From Ewingella sp. CoE-038-23 (GTDB taxonomy: Bacteria > Pseudomonadota > Gammaproteobacteria > Enterobacterales > Enterobacteriaceae), in the NCBI RefSeq assembly GCF_040419245.1, contig NZ_JAZHOH010000001.1:4278001-4342000 (forward strand): a stretch of 64,000 bases of DNA. Direction: 5' to 3'. The notes under the pieces were generated by a model. It was not told the origin of the DNA, ran no database searches, and was given only the letters and a program-made list of their open reading frames with translations. Shown one piece after another: positions 55,900 through 64,000 of this stretch (its first letter is position 1; each line of letters begins with the position of its first letter). A program made the position numbers and the translations under genes.

Positions 55900-56505
55900 A
55901 TGAATAATTATGACGACATTAAGCGTTTCATGGAAAAATCAAAAACAGAAGACATTGATTATAAAGAAATAAATGCAAAGTCGATGGGCAATGGCATTAC
56001 CAGCTCGATGAATAAATGGACATTGATTAAGCAGATTTCCTCTGGCGATGAGCCTCAGGGGGCGCTGGACAATGGCCGAACCACCCAGCCCACGCCACAG
56101 CCGGTGAACCGGGAAGAGTTCAAAAACCTTGCACCCGCCGCGCATAAAACCGAGATCCCGTCTCCGATCTCCGTGAGCATTACCAATGCTAAAACCGAGC
56201 CTAAAAATGTCTCGCCCGACATCGTTAGCTCGTCGATTGTCCCCGCAGAAATGAATATTCTGGACACGCTGCGCGCCGCCCTGCCGGAGCCTGATGCCGC
56301 GCCGCCGGTCGCGCAACCGCTTGCACCTCAGGCCGCCTCACCTTTCGCTGCCAGCCAAGCCCCTGCGGCTGCCACACAGCATAAAGAGGCAGGCAGCCAA
56401 TTTCGCCAAATGTTTAAACAAAAAGCGCCGCAGCGCGAGGAGAACACTCTGCCTCGCGACACGCCGCTTCAACCCTTGTTAGAGATGATTGCCTCATGCC
56501 GTTAG
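55900..56505 (+). CDS. bcsO: Cellulose biosynthesis protein BcsO-like, with BcsR-like N-terminus
   Basis: The 201 residues have two parts. Residues 1-48 (EDIDYKEINAKSMGNGITSSMNKWTLIKQI) resemble the small regulator BcsR (D-I-D-Y-x-D-I ... L-x-R-W-P-L-L). The rest is Pro/Ala/Gln-rich and probably disordered (APPVAQPLAPQAASPFAAS), ending in FRQMFKQ and LQPLLEMIASCR, as in the proline-rich BcsO proteins of enterobacterial cellulose operons. It overlaps bcsQ by 10 bp. IS1 lies 36 bp upstream. Confidence 0.75.
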   Translation: MNNYDDIKRFMEKSKTEDIDYKEINAKSMGNGITSSMNKWTLIKQISSGDEPQGALDNGRTTQPTPQPVNREEFKNLAPAAHKTEIPSPISVSITNAKTEPKNVSPDIVSSSIVPAEMNILDTLRAALPEPDAAPPVAQPLAPQAASPFAASQAPAAATQHKEAGSQFRQMFKQKAPQREENTLPRDTPLQPLLEMIASCR

Positions 56506-57299
56506 TTTGTGTGTGTTCCCCAAAAGGCGGGGTCGGTAAAACCACGGTCGCGTCGAATCTGGCGTATTCACTTGCTCGCAGCGGCAGCAAAGTGCTGGTT
56601 ATCGATTTCGACGTACAGAACGCCCTGCGCCTGCACTTTGGCGTGCCCATCTCTGACACACGCGGCTTTGTCGCTGGCTCAGGGAATGAATCCGACTGGA
56701 GCCAGTTTATCCTCAAAGCCGGTTCAAACACTTTCGTGCTGCCTTACGGAGAAGTCACCGAAGAGCAGCGGATGGAGTTCGAGCAGCAGTTAACCCTCGA
56801 TCCCCACTTCCTGCAGCGCGGTCTGAATACCGTGCTGAACTATCCAGGCTTGGTGATTATTGCTGATTTCCCTCCCGGCCCAAGCCCGGCGTTGAAAGCC
56901 GTGCAGGCGCTGGCCGATCTCCACGTGGTGGTGATGCTGGCGGACACGGCGTCGCTGTCGTTATTACCTTTGATGGAAAAAAATCGGCTGATTGGCACAC
57001 CTTTGAATAATAAAAAAGGTGAGTATTACGTTGTGAATCAAAGTGACAATCGCCGGACACTAAGCCGCGACGTCACCCAATTCTTCGAGCAGCGTTTGAA
57101 TGAACGCTTGTTAGGCACCATCCACAGGGATGAATGCGTGCCAGAGGCCAATGCCTCGCAGCGATCGATTATTGATTTCAGCCCGGTATCGGCTTCGGCC
57201 TTTGATATTGAACTGATCAGCAAAAAAGTCGCCGCTATTTTAGGGATCAAAGTCGGTGATGGGGAATTACATGCCTCTCCAAAACCAGATAATTATTAA
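56496..57299 (+). CDS. bcsQ: Cellulose biosynthesis ATPase BcsQ (MinD/ParA-like)
   Basis: The 267 residues begin MPLVCVCSPKGGVGKTT, giving a deviant Walker A (K10 and K15) typical of MinD/ParA ATPases, followed by VIDFDVQNALRLHFG and IIADFPPGPSPA. It matches E. coli BcsQ (YhjQ), which is required for cellulose secretion and localises at the cell pole with BcsR and BcsE. It is 30 bp from bcsA in the same operon. Confidence 0.93.
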   Translation: MPLVCVCSPKGGVGKTTVASNLAYSLARSGSKVLVIDFDVQNALRLHFGVPISDTRGFVAGSGNESDWSQFILKAGSNTFVLPYGEVTEEQRMEFEQQLTLDPHFLQRGLNTVLNYPGLVIIADFPPGPSPALKAVQALADLHVVVMLADTASLSLLPLMEKNRLIGTPLNNKKGEYYVVNQSDNRRTLSRDVTQFFEQRLNERLLGTIHRDECVPEANASQRSIIDFSPVSASAFDIELISKKVAAILGIKVGDGELHASPKPDNY

Positions 57300-57329
57300 T
57301 AGCTCCAGCAGAAAGCGATCCTAAAAGCG

Positions 57330-59429
57330 ATGAATAAATTCCTATTCTCCCTGCTCGTACTTCTTTTACTGCCCGTTGCGGCAGTTATTATCATTACCCC
57401 TATGGATAGCCAGAAACAGTATATTTTTGGCTTAATCAGTATCGGCCTGTTATTTATTCTGGGTCGAATCAAACACCGCCGCATTTCTATTGTGCTGGTC
57501 ATTCTGTCGGTACTGATGTCCACCCGATATATCTACTATCGGGCCACTGAAACCCTGCATTTCAACTCCACTATTGAAACCATTTTGGGCCTGGGCCTAT
57601 TCCTAGCGGATATTTATGTCTGGGTGGTCTTAATGCTGGCCTATTTACAGACCATGTGGCCATTAAATCGCCCCATCGAACCTCTGCCTGCCGACATGTC
57701 GTTATGGCCGACGGTGGATATTTATATCCCGAGTTATAACGAAAGTTTGGACGTGGTGCGCGATACCGTGCTGGCGGCACAATGCATTGATTATCCACAG
57801 GATAAGCTGAAAATTTATCTTTTGGATGACGGCAAGCGCGATGAATTTGCGGTGTTCGCCGCCGACGTCGGCGTGGGTTATATCACCCGTAATAATAATG
57901 CCCATGCCAAAGCCGGCAATTTAAATAATGCGATGAAATTAACCCGTGGCGAGCTTATTTGTATTTTCGACTGCGACCACGTGGCGACCCGGGTCTTTTT
58001 ACAGGCCACCGTGGGCGGTTTCCTGAAAGACGAAAAATTGGCGCTGGTGCAGACTCCGCACTATTTCTACTCCCCCGACCCTTTCGAGCGCAACCTGTCA
58101 ATTGGCCGCAATATTCCCAAAGAAGGCTCGCTGTTTTACGGCCCAATTCAGAAAGGAAATGACAACTGGAACGCCACCTTCTTCTGCGGCTCCTGCGCGG
58201 TTATTCGCCGCAGCGCGCTGGATGAAATTGGCGGCTTTGCCGTAGAAACCGTCACCGAAGATGCCCATACCGCGCTGAAAATGCAGCGTCTGGGCTGGAA
58301 GTCGGCCTTCTTGGCTATTCCGCTGGCCGCTGGCTTAGCCACCGAGCGACTGGGCCTGCACGTCATCCAGCGTACCCGCTGGGCGCGCGGCATGACGCAA
58401 ATCCTGCGCATGGATAATCCATTGTTTGGTCGCGGGCTGACCTTCCCACAGCGCCTGTGCTACCTGAACGCGATGATAAGCTTCCAGTCCGGTTTGCCGC
58501 GCGTGGTGTTCCTGACCGCGCCGATCGCCTTCCTGCTGTTCAACCTAAATATCATTGCCTCTTCTTCGAGCCTGATTTTTGCCTACGCCCTGCCGCATTT
58601 GGTGATGTCGATTTATATGAACTCGCGGCTTAACGGCAAATTCCGCTACTCCTTCTGGGGCGAGGTGTATGACACCGTCATGGCCTTCCACCTGATTATC
58701 CCTACCCTGCTGACGCTGGTTTCGCCGAAAAGAGGCAAATTCAACGTAACGGACAAAGGCGGGCTGCTCGACAACGGCTTCTTCGATTTCCACATCGTTA
58801 AGCCGCACATCATCGCGCTGACTCTGATGCTGATGGGCATCGGCTGGGGGCTTATTCGCGTGGTGTTCCACAACTATTTTGATGTCGATCCGAGCGTCAT
58901 CGCGCTTAACGTGGCGTGGGGCAGCTTTAGCGTGCTGATCCTGCTGGCGGCCATCGCCGTGGCGAAAGAGACGCGTCAGGTGCGCAAAACCATTCGCGTC
59001 GAAGCCGCCATTCCGGCCATTATTCACTACGCCAATGGCATCTCCCTGCGCACCCAAACCATTGATATGTCGATGGGCGGCGTGCAGTTGGTGACGCCGG
59101 ACGAGCGTTATATCAATGAAGAGATTGAAGAGGTGGAAATCCAGCTGGCCTCGGGCGCAGAGAGCTTCCCGGTCAGCCAAATCAGCGCCAATAAAGACCG
59201 TATCCGCCTGCAATTTGAAAATCTGCCGCTGGACAAACGCCGTGAGCTGGTGCGCGTGGTGCTGTCGCGCGCCGATGCGTGGATTGGCGATGAATACCCG
59301 CAAGACCGCCCACTGCACTCGCTATTTGGCATTGTGCGTTGCGTCTTTGACCTGTTCTTCGGCACCTGGCGCGAGCGCCGCGCCAAAAACAAGCTGCAAA
59401 AATCAGCCACTAAGAGTGAGGCAGCATGA
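57330..59429 (+). CDS. bcsA: Cellulose synthase catalytic subunit BcsA (UDP-forming)
   Basis: This 699-residue membrane glycosyltransferase (GT2) uses UDP-glucose. Key sites are D166-D167-G168, the D214-C-D216 metal motif, T309-E310-D311 with the catalytic Asp, and Q347-R-T-R350-W351. A C-terminal PilZ domain with R552-x3-R556 and D579-x-S-x2-G584 binds c-di-GMP and opens the gate. Eight or so membrane helices are visible. It is shorter than E. coli BcsA (872 aa), lacking that protein's extra N-terminal part. It overlaps bcsB by 4 bp. Confidence 0.97.
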   Translation: MNKFLFSLLVLLLLPVAAVIIITPMDSQKQYIFGLISIGLLFILGRIKHRRISIVLVILSVLMSTRYIYYRATETLHFNSTIETILGLGLFLADIYVWVVLMLAYLQTMWPLNRPIEPLPADMSLWPTVDIYIPSYNESLDVVRDTVLAAQCIDYPQDKLKIYLLDDGKRDEFAVFAADVGVGYITRNNNAHAKAGNLNNAMKLTRGELICIFDCDHVATRVFLQATVGGFLKDEKLALVQTPHYFYSPDPFERNLSIGRNIPKEGSLFYGPIQKGNDNWNATFFCGSCAVIRRSALDEIGGFAVETVTEDAHTALKMQRLGWKSAFLAIPLAAGLATERLGLHVIQRTRWARGMTQILRMDNPLFGRGLTFPQRLCYLNAMISFQSGLPRVVFLTAPIAFLLFNLNIIASSSSLIFAYALPHLVMSIYMNSRLNGKFRYSFWGEVYDTVMAFHLIIPTLLTLVSPKRGKFNVTDKGGLLDNGFFDFHIVKPHIIALTLMLMGIGWGLIRVVFHNYFDVDPSVIALNVAWGSFSVLILLAAIAVAKETRQVRKTIRVEAAIPAIIHYANGISLRTQTIDMSMGGVQLVTPDERYINEEIEEVEIQLASGAESFPVSQISANKDRIRLQFENLPLDKRRELVRVVLSRADAWIGDEYPQDRPLHSLFGIVRCVFDLFFGTWRERRAKNKLQKSATKSEAA

Positions 59430-61870
59430 AGTCATTACCTCATAAATCAACAGCTTCTGGGTTCTATCGCCGAGTATCTCAAGGCGTGCTGCTGGCCTTA
59501 GGCATGCTGCCGCTGGCCCAAACCAACGCGGAAGAGGCCCCGCCGGCCGCCAACGCTGACGCCAGCGCCCTGCCTGCGGCCCCCTCGTGGATGCCACCCG
59601 CACCGGCGGCATCCGCCGTGGAAACCGCGACGCCGCTGCCGGACGTCCCTGCACCTGTTGAAACCGCTCCTGCGCCCGTCGAAGTCACGCCAGCTCAGGT
59701 AGAAACAGCGCCTGCGGCCATGGTTCAGCCCTTCGCCAACAGCATCAGCGTGGCCGATATGGGCCAGAAAAACGGCTTAACCCTGAGCGGCGGTCAGCTA
59801 CAGTCGGGGATTATTTTCACCCTGCCGACCGATCAGGTGATAACCAACGCCAAGCTTTCACTGGCTTTGAAAATCTCCCCGGCGCTGATTGCCCGCAATA
59901 CCACGCTAGAGCTGATGCTCAACGGCCAGCCGCTGGGCAGCCTGCCGCTGAGTGAAGAGAGCAGCGCCGGCGACCTGTTCGAGCTGGATATTCCGTCAGC
60001 CATGGTGGTGTCGCGCAACAACCTCAGCTTCCGCGTGCATGACAACAACACCATGGCCTGTGAGAAGGACCAGTCGGACAAGTATTGGGTCCAAGTGCTG
60101 CCTACCTCGCATCTCAATCTGGAAGGCCAGCAGCTGAATATCGGCCGCGACCTCGGCAAGTTCCCGCGCCCGTTCTTCGACGCCCTGCAGATGCAAGAAT
60201 CCATCGTGCCGATGGCTTTCACCTCGTCGCTACAGCCGCAGGATGTCAGCGCGGCGGCGATGGTCGCCTCCTATTTGGGCGTGTTGTCAGACTATCGCGG
60301 CGTGGATTTTCCGGTGGTGCTGAATGATTTACCCCAGCAAAGTGGCATTATCTTTGGCAAGCCGGGGGATAAAATCGGCTCGCTAACGCTGCCTGTCAGT
60401 CAGGGGCCGCGCATTCAACTAATTGATAACCCAAACAATCCGGTCTACAAACTGCTGCTGATCACCGGCAATGACGAAAACCAACTGCGCCAGGCCGCCT
60501 ATCGTCTGATTAGCGCCCCGCTTCCGGCCAATACCGAATATCTCGACGTCACCCAGCAGACCATTCCGGCGCGCCAGCCTTACGATGCGCCGCACTGGAT
60601 TGACACCACGCGCCCGGTCACGCTGGGCGAACTGGTTGCCCGTGACCAAAATCCGCTGACCGCCACCGGCATTTACCATAATGAAATCCACGTTCCGTTC
60701 CGCGCCGCGCCGGACCTCTTTATGTGGGATGGGCACACCATTCCGGTGAAAATCGATTACCGTTTCCCAACGGAAAACTGGATTGATGAAGATAACTCGC
60801 AGCTCAATGTGTCGATTAACGGCACCTTCCTGCGCAATCTGACGGTGAATAAAGTCGGCCTGCTGGAGAACGTCTGGCGGCGCATTGGCTTCGACAGTCG
60901 CCAGGAGAGCTACAACCTACAGCTTCAGCCGTACCTGATTTACGGTGATAACCAGCTGGCGTTCTACTTCGACATTCAGCCGAAAAAAGACGCGCCGTGC
61001 AGCATCACGAGCAGCGACAACATTAAGAGCCGCATCGACCCCAACTCTTACATCGATCTGAGCAACAGCTACCACTTTGCCCAGCTGCCGAACCTCTCTT
61101 ACTTCGTCGGCGCGTCCTTCCCTTTCTCCAAACAGGCTGACTTCGCCGACACGCTGATGCTGCTGCCAGAAACGCCGTCGGCCGGGGAGGTTCATACCCT
61201 GCTGAACATGGCGGCGCGCGCGGGCAATGCCACGGGCGTGCCGGTAAATCACGTGGAAGTGGCTTTTGGTTTGAAAGGCAATGAGCAGGATAACCCACTG
61301 TTTGATAGAAATATTTTGGCTATTAGTACGCTGGGAGATTCGCCGTTTAATCAGCAATTGCTGCACGACTCGCCGTTTGTCATCAACAACAGTTCGCTAA
61401 GTGTGAAAACGCCGAGCCAGTGGCAAAGCGTGCTCGATGCCCTGACCGGCGACTGGTATCGCCAGCCTCTGGATGCTGACCGTTATCTCTCTTCAACGGG
61501 CGCGTGGCGCGGCTTTGCCAGTTATCGCTCGCCCTGGTCGCCGTCCCACGTGGTGGTGGTTGCCACCGGCACCGATGACCAGCAGCTGCTGAAAATCCAC
61601 AGTGACCTTAAATCCTCGAAGATTAACGCCGGGGTGCGCGGCGATTTAGCCATTGTTACGGATGAAAACGGCATTCGCAGCTTCACCGTCGGCAAGCAGT
61701 TCCCGGCCGGGCAGATGCCGTGGTACATGATGGTCATCTGGTACGCCAGCTCGCATATCGTGATCTTGTCGCTTATCACCGTGGGTATCTCCCTGCTGCT
61801 TGGCCTCAGCCTGTATGTCCTGCTGGCAAGGCACGCGGCGAAGCGTCTGGGTAAGAAGCCGACGCAATGA
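59426..61870 (+). CDS. bcsB: Cellulose synthase periplasmic subunit BcsB
   Basis: The 814 residues have a signal peptide (about 15-35, VLLALGMLPLAQTNAEEA), an Ala/Pro/Glu-rich linker (about 36-95) and then the carbohydrate-binding and flavodoxin-like repeats of BcsB. A single C-terminal membrane helix (about 770-797, MVIWYASSHIVILSLITVGISLLLG) docks on BcsA. BcsB guides the nascent glucan across the periplasm. Its start overlaps the bcsA stop (ATGA). Confidence 0.95.
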   Translation: MKSLPHKSTASGFYRRVSQGVLLALGMLPLAQTNAEEAPPAANADASALPAAPSWMPPAPAASAVETATPLPDVPAPVETAPAPVEVTPAQVETAPAAMVQPFANSISVADMGQKNGLTLSGGQLQSGIIFTLPTDQVITNAKLSLALKISPALIARNTTLELMLNGQPLGSLPLSEESSAGDLFELDIPSAMVVSRNNLSFRVHDNNTMACEKDQSDKYWVQVLPTSHLNLEGQQLNIGRDLGKFPRPFFDALQMQESIVPMAFTSSLQPQDVSAAAMVASYLGVLSDYRGVDFPVVLNDLPQQSGIIFGKPGDKIGSLTLPVSQGPRIQLIDNPNNPVYKLLLITGNDENQLRQAAYRLISAPLPANTEYLDVTQQTIPARQPYDAPHWIDTTRPVTLGELVARDQNPLTATGIYHNEIHVPFRAAPDLFMWDGHTIPVKIDYRFPTENWIDEDNSQLNVSINGTFLRNLTVNKVGLLENVWRRIGFDSRQESYNLQLQPYLIYGDNQLAFYFDIQPKKDAPCSITSSDNIKSRIDPNSYIDLSNSYHFAQLPNLSYFVGASFPFSKQADFADTLMLLPETPSAGEVHTLLNMAARAGNATGVPVNHVEVAFGLKGNEQDNPLFDRNILAISTLGDSPFNQQLLHDSPFVINNSSLSVKTPSQWQSVLDALTGDWYRQPLDADRYLSSTGAWRGFASYRSPWSPSHVVVVATGTDDQQLLKIHSDLKSSKINAGVRGDLAIVTDENGIRSFTVGKQFPAGQMPWYMMVIWYASSHIVILSLITVGISLLLGLSLYVLLARHAAKRLGKKPTQ

Positions 61871-61918
61871 ACATAACAATAACGATGATATCTGACTCGG
61901 CGATCACCGGAGTTAACC

Positions 61919-64000
61919 ATGAAAAACAATAAGCTATCTCTGGCGGTGTTCAGGGCGATTTATCTGGTAGGGATCGCCGGACTGGGAAGTGCTGTGCTGG
62001 CGGCTCAAGCGGCGGACACCTCAAATCCGGCGTTGAAAGCCTTGTTCGATCAGGCGGCCTATTGGCACGATCGCGCCCACGACGATTTAGCCAAAGACGC
62101 GCTGAACAAAGTGCTGCTGGTTGACCCGAATAACGCGCAGGCGCTCTATTTGATGTCGCTCTATTCCCTGCAAAGTGGTGACAAGGCCACCGCCAACCAG
62201 TGGCGGGACAAGCTGAGCGCCGTGTCGCCGCAGGATCCGCGTCTTGCCTCGCTAAGCAATGCGAAAGCCGTGCAATCTATTCCCCCGGCCCAGCTGGCCG
62301 CCGCACGGCAGATGGCGACGCAGGGCAATATCAGCGGCGCGCTGACGGCGTACCGCACGCTGTTCAATGGCGATCAGCCGCTGGACAGTCTGGCGAACGA
62401 ATATTACCTGACCATGGCGGGCGACAAGTCACTGCAACCTCAGGCGATTCAGGGTCTGCAACAGCGCGTGGCCCAGCATCCTGAAGACGCCACGGCGCGC
62501 CTCGCGCTCGGCAAAGTGCTGACTTATCAAGAGTCTACCCGCCGCGACGGCATTAATCTGCTCGGCAGCATGGCGGCCAATAGCCCGGAGGCCGATCGCT
62601 CGTTGCGTCAGGCGTTATTGTGGATGGTGCCGCGCGAAAGCGACCGCGAGCTGTATCAGGGTTATCAGGCGCGTCACCCCAATGACACCAGCGTGATGGC
62701 CTACTTCCAGAAGAATATTGGCGGCGCGGCGAAAAGTCAGGGGTTCGATGAGCTGAATAGTGGCAATGTTAATGATGCCAAAACCCGGTTCGAGACCGTC
62801 TTAAATGGCAATCCAAACGATGCCGATGCCCTCGCCGGGCTGGGTTATATCGCGCAGCGCAATGGCGATTTTGCGGCGGCGGCGGATTACCTCTCCCGCG
62901 CGGCGCAACAGGGCGGCACCAACAGCGCCCAGTTGGCGACACAGGCGCAGGACTCGCAGTTTTATGCCCAACTGAGCAAAGCCAAAAATGACGCCGGAGC
63001 GGGCAATTTCGACGCCGCGCTGGCCAGCCTCACGCCGCTGACCCAGGCCGGTGGCGACAAAGGGCTGTCCGCCAGCCTGCTGCGCGCCGACATTTTGCGC
63101 CGCAAAGGGGATCTGGCCGCCGCCGAGCAGCAGTACAGCCAGCTGGGTGACAATCCCGATGCCCGCGCGGGGCTGTACTACGTTTTACGCCAGCAGAATA
63201 AAACCGCCGAGGCCAATCAGGTACTGCAAACCCTGCCGACCGCGCTGCGCAATAAGCTGCAACCTCCGGCGGTGGCTGACGTCATCGAGCCAATGCGCCG
63301 TCAGGCCGCGCAGGCCGTCGCCAACAACGACCCGCAGCGCGCCCTGATGATTCTGCAACAGGCGCGCGAGAGGCAGCCGAACAACGTCTGGGTGAAGCTG
63401 GACATAGCGCGCATTCTGCAAAAACAGGGGCAAACCGCGCAGGCGCAGTCACTGATGGCGGGCGCGAATCAGCCGGGCGCGGGGGCCACCGAGCTATATG
63501 CCGCTGCCCTGTTCGCTTCAGAAACCCAAAACTGGTCCAGCGCCAGCGCCCTGTTGGCGCGCATTCCGCGAGCCAGCCAGACCACCGCCATGCGTGAACT
63601 GGGCCAGCGGGCGAATTTCAATCAGCAGATGGCTTCGGCAGAAACCTACTTACGCCAAGGGGATAGCGCCGCTGCCGCCAACACCCTGCGCGCCTTAGCG
63701 CAGAACCCGCCATCGGCTCCTGCCGATGCGGGCGTGCTGGCGAAGAACTTAGCCGCCACCGGGCAAATTCCGCTGGCGGTGCAGGTTGTGCGCCAGAATA
63801 TGCGTCAGGGCGTGCAGGGCAATGCCGGAGACTATGCCGACCAAATCACCGTGCTGAATCAGGCGGGGCTGAGCGGCGAGGCGCAGGCATTCCTGCAAAA
63901 CCCTCAGATTCAGGCCAGCTCGACACCAACGGAAATGGCCGGTATGCGCAACGGCTTTGTGATTAATCAGGCCGACGACCTGCGCGAGCAGGGCCAGTAC
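61919..64000 (+). CDS. bcsC: Cellulose synthase outer-membrane subunit BcsC, N-terminal part
   Basis: The frame is open from ATG 61919 to the window edge (694 codons seen), so the 3' end and the outer-membrane barrel lie outside. A signal peptide (about 15-32, YLVGIAGLGSAVLAAQA) is followed by many TPR units (DPNNAQALYLMSLYSLQSGD; NPNDADALAGLGYIAQRNGDFAAA). BcsC forms the periplasmic scaffold and export pore for cellulose. It follows bcsB by 48 bp with no bcsZ between them. Confidence 0.93.
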   Translation, partial: MKNNKLSLAVFRAIYLVGIAGLGSAVLAAQAADTSNPALKALFDQAAYWHDRAHDDLAKDALNKVLLVDPNNAQALYLMSLYSLQSGDKATANQWRDKLSAVSPQDPRLASLSNAKAVQSIPPAQLAAARQMATQGNISGALTAYRTLFNGDQPLDSLANEYYLTMAGDKSLQPQAIQGLQQRVAQHPEDATARLALGKVLTYQESTRRDGINLLGSMAANSPEADRSLRQALLWMVPRESDRELYQGYQARHPNDTSVMAYFQKNIGGAAKSQGFDELNSGNVNDAKTRFETVLNGNPNDADALAGLGYIAQRNGDFAAAADYLSRAAQQGGTNSAQLATQAQDSQFYAQLSKAKNDAGAGNFDAALASLTPLTQAGGDKGLSASLLRADILRRKGDLAAAEQQYSQLGDNPDARAGLYYVLRQQNKTAEANQVLQTLPTALRNKLQPPAVADVIEPMRRQAAQAVANNDPQRALMILQQARERQPNNVWVKLDIARILQKQGQTAQAQSLMAGANQPGAGATELYAAALFASETQNWSSASALLARIPRASQTTAMRELGQRANFNQQMASAETYLRQGDSAAAANTLRALAQNPPSAPADAGVLAKNLAATGQIPLAVQVVRQNMRQGVQGNAGDYADQITVLNQAGLSGEAQAFLQNPQIQASSTPTEMAGMRNGFVINQADDLREQGQY

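Noticed and set aside
57330..59429. BcsA truncated at the N-terminus because it is shorter than the E. coli protein
   Set aside because: All catalytic motifs, the membrane domain and PilZ are complete, and a good start follows bcsQ by 30 bp. The E. coli form carries an extra N-terminal part; many BcsA proteins do not.

Overview
The window is chromosomal DNA of a gamma-proteobacterium of the order Enterobacterales. Gene order follows the Escherichia coli map at both ends: pitA-uspB-uspA-rsmJ-prlC-rlmJ-gor on the left, and yhjC-like/yhjD/yhjE/yhjG/pdeH/kdgK/yhjJ/dctA/pdeK/bcs on the right. Protein lengths and motifs match the E. coli families closely. The BcsO-type cellulose operon and the accessory genes in the middle point away from E. 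coli itself, towards a Serratia/Rahnella/Ewingella/Rouxiella-like lineage. That genus-level placement is inference only.

Left (1-8.5 kb): phosphate transporter end, universal stress proteins, two rRNA methyltransferases (rsmJ, rlmJ), oligopeptidase A, a secreted histidine phosphatase and glutathione reductase. Centre-left (8.7-30.3 kb) is accessory: a GyrI-like protein, a HigBA toxin-antitoxin pair with twin operators, a second-type DapD beside a FolC paralogue, msrA, a CynT-type carbonic anhydrase, a metallophosphoesterase, LysR plus an acyltransferase-like protein, an ABC exporter, a HAD phosphatase, a DHA2 efflux pump with a divergent TetR, another MFS pump, a Dcp with a Sec signal, a chromosomal qnr-like gene under a LexA box, a CytX-type permease and mqo.

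An AT-rich island (about 30.6-34.4 kb) carries an FrpC-like RTX protein behind two related small membrane-protein genes, one of them truncated. This is the best candidate for an uncharacterised toxin/immunity-type system. It is followed by an ECF sigma/anti-sigma/TPR/cytochrome b561 operon.

Right (37-64 kb) is dominated by cyclic-di-GMP and the motile-to-sessile switch. ycgR (flagellar brake) and pdeH (phosphodiesterase) both have clear FliA (sigma-28) promoters. pdeK and the cellulose synthase operon bcsO-Q-A-B-C follow. A complete 768-bp IS1 with a 9-bp target duplication sits only 36 bp before bcsO, in the operon leader, so cellulose production in this isolate may be altered. bcsZ is missing from its usual place between bcsB and bcsC. 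The convergent kdgK/yhjJ gap is filled by an imperfect palindrome of about 700 bp.

The window begins inside pitA and ends inside bcsC. No tRNA, rRNA or CRISPR array was seen.
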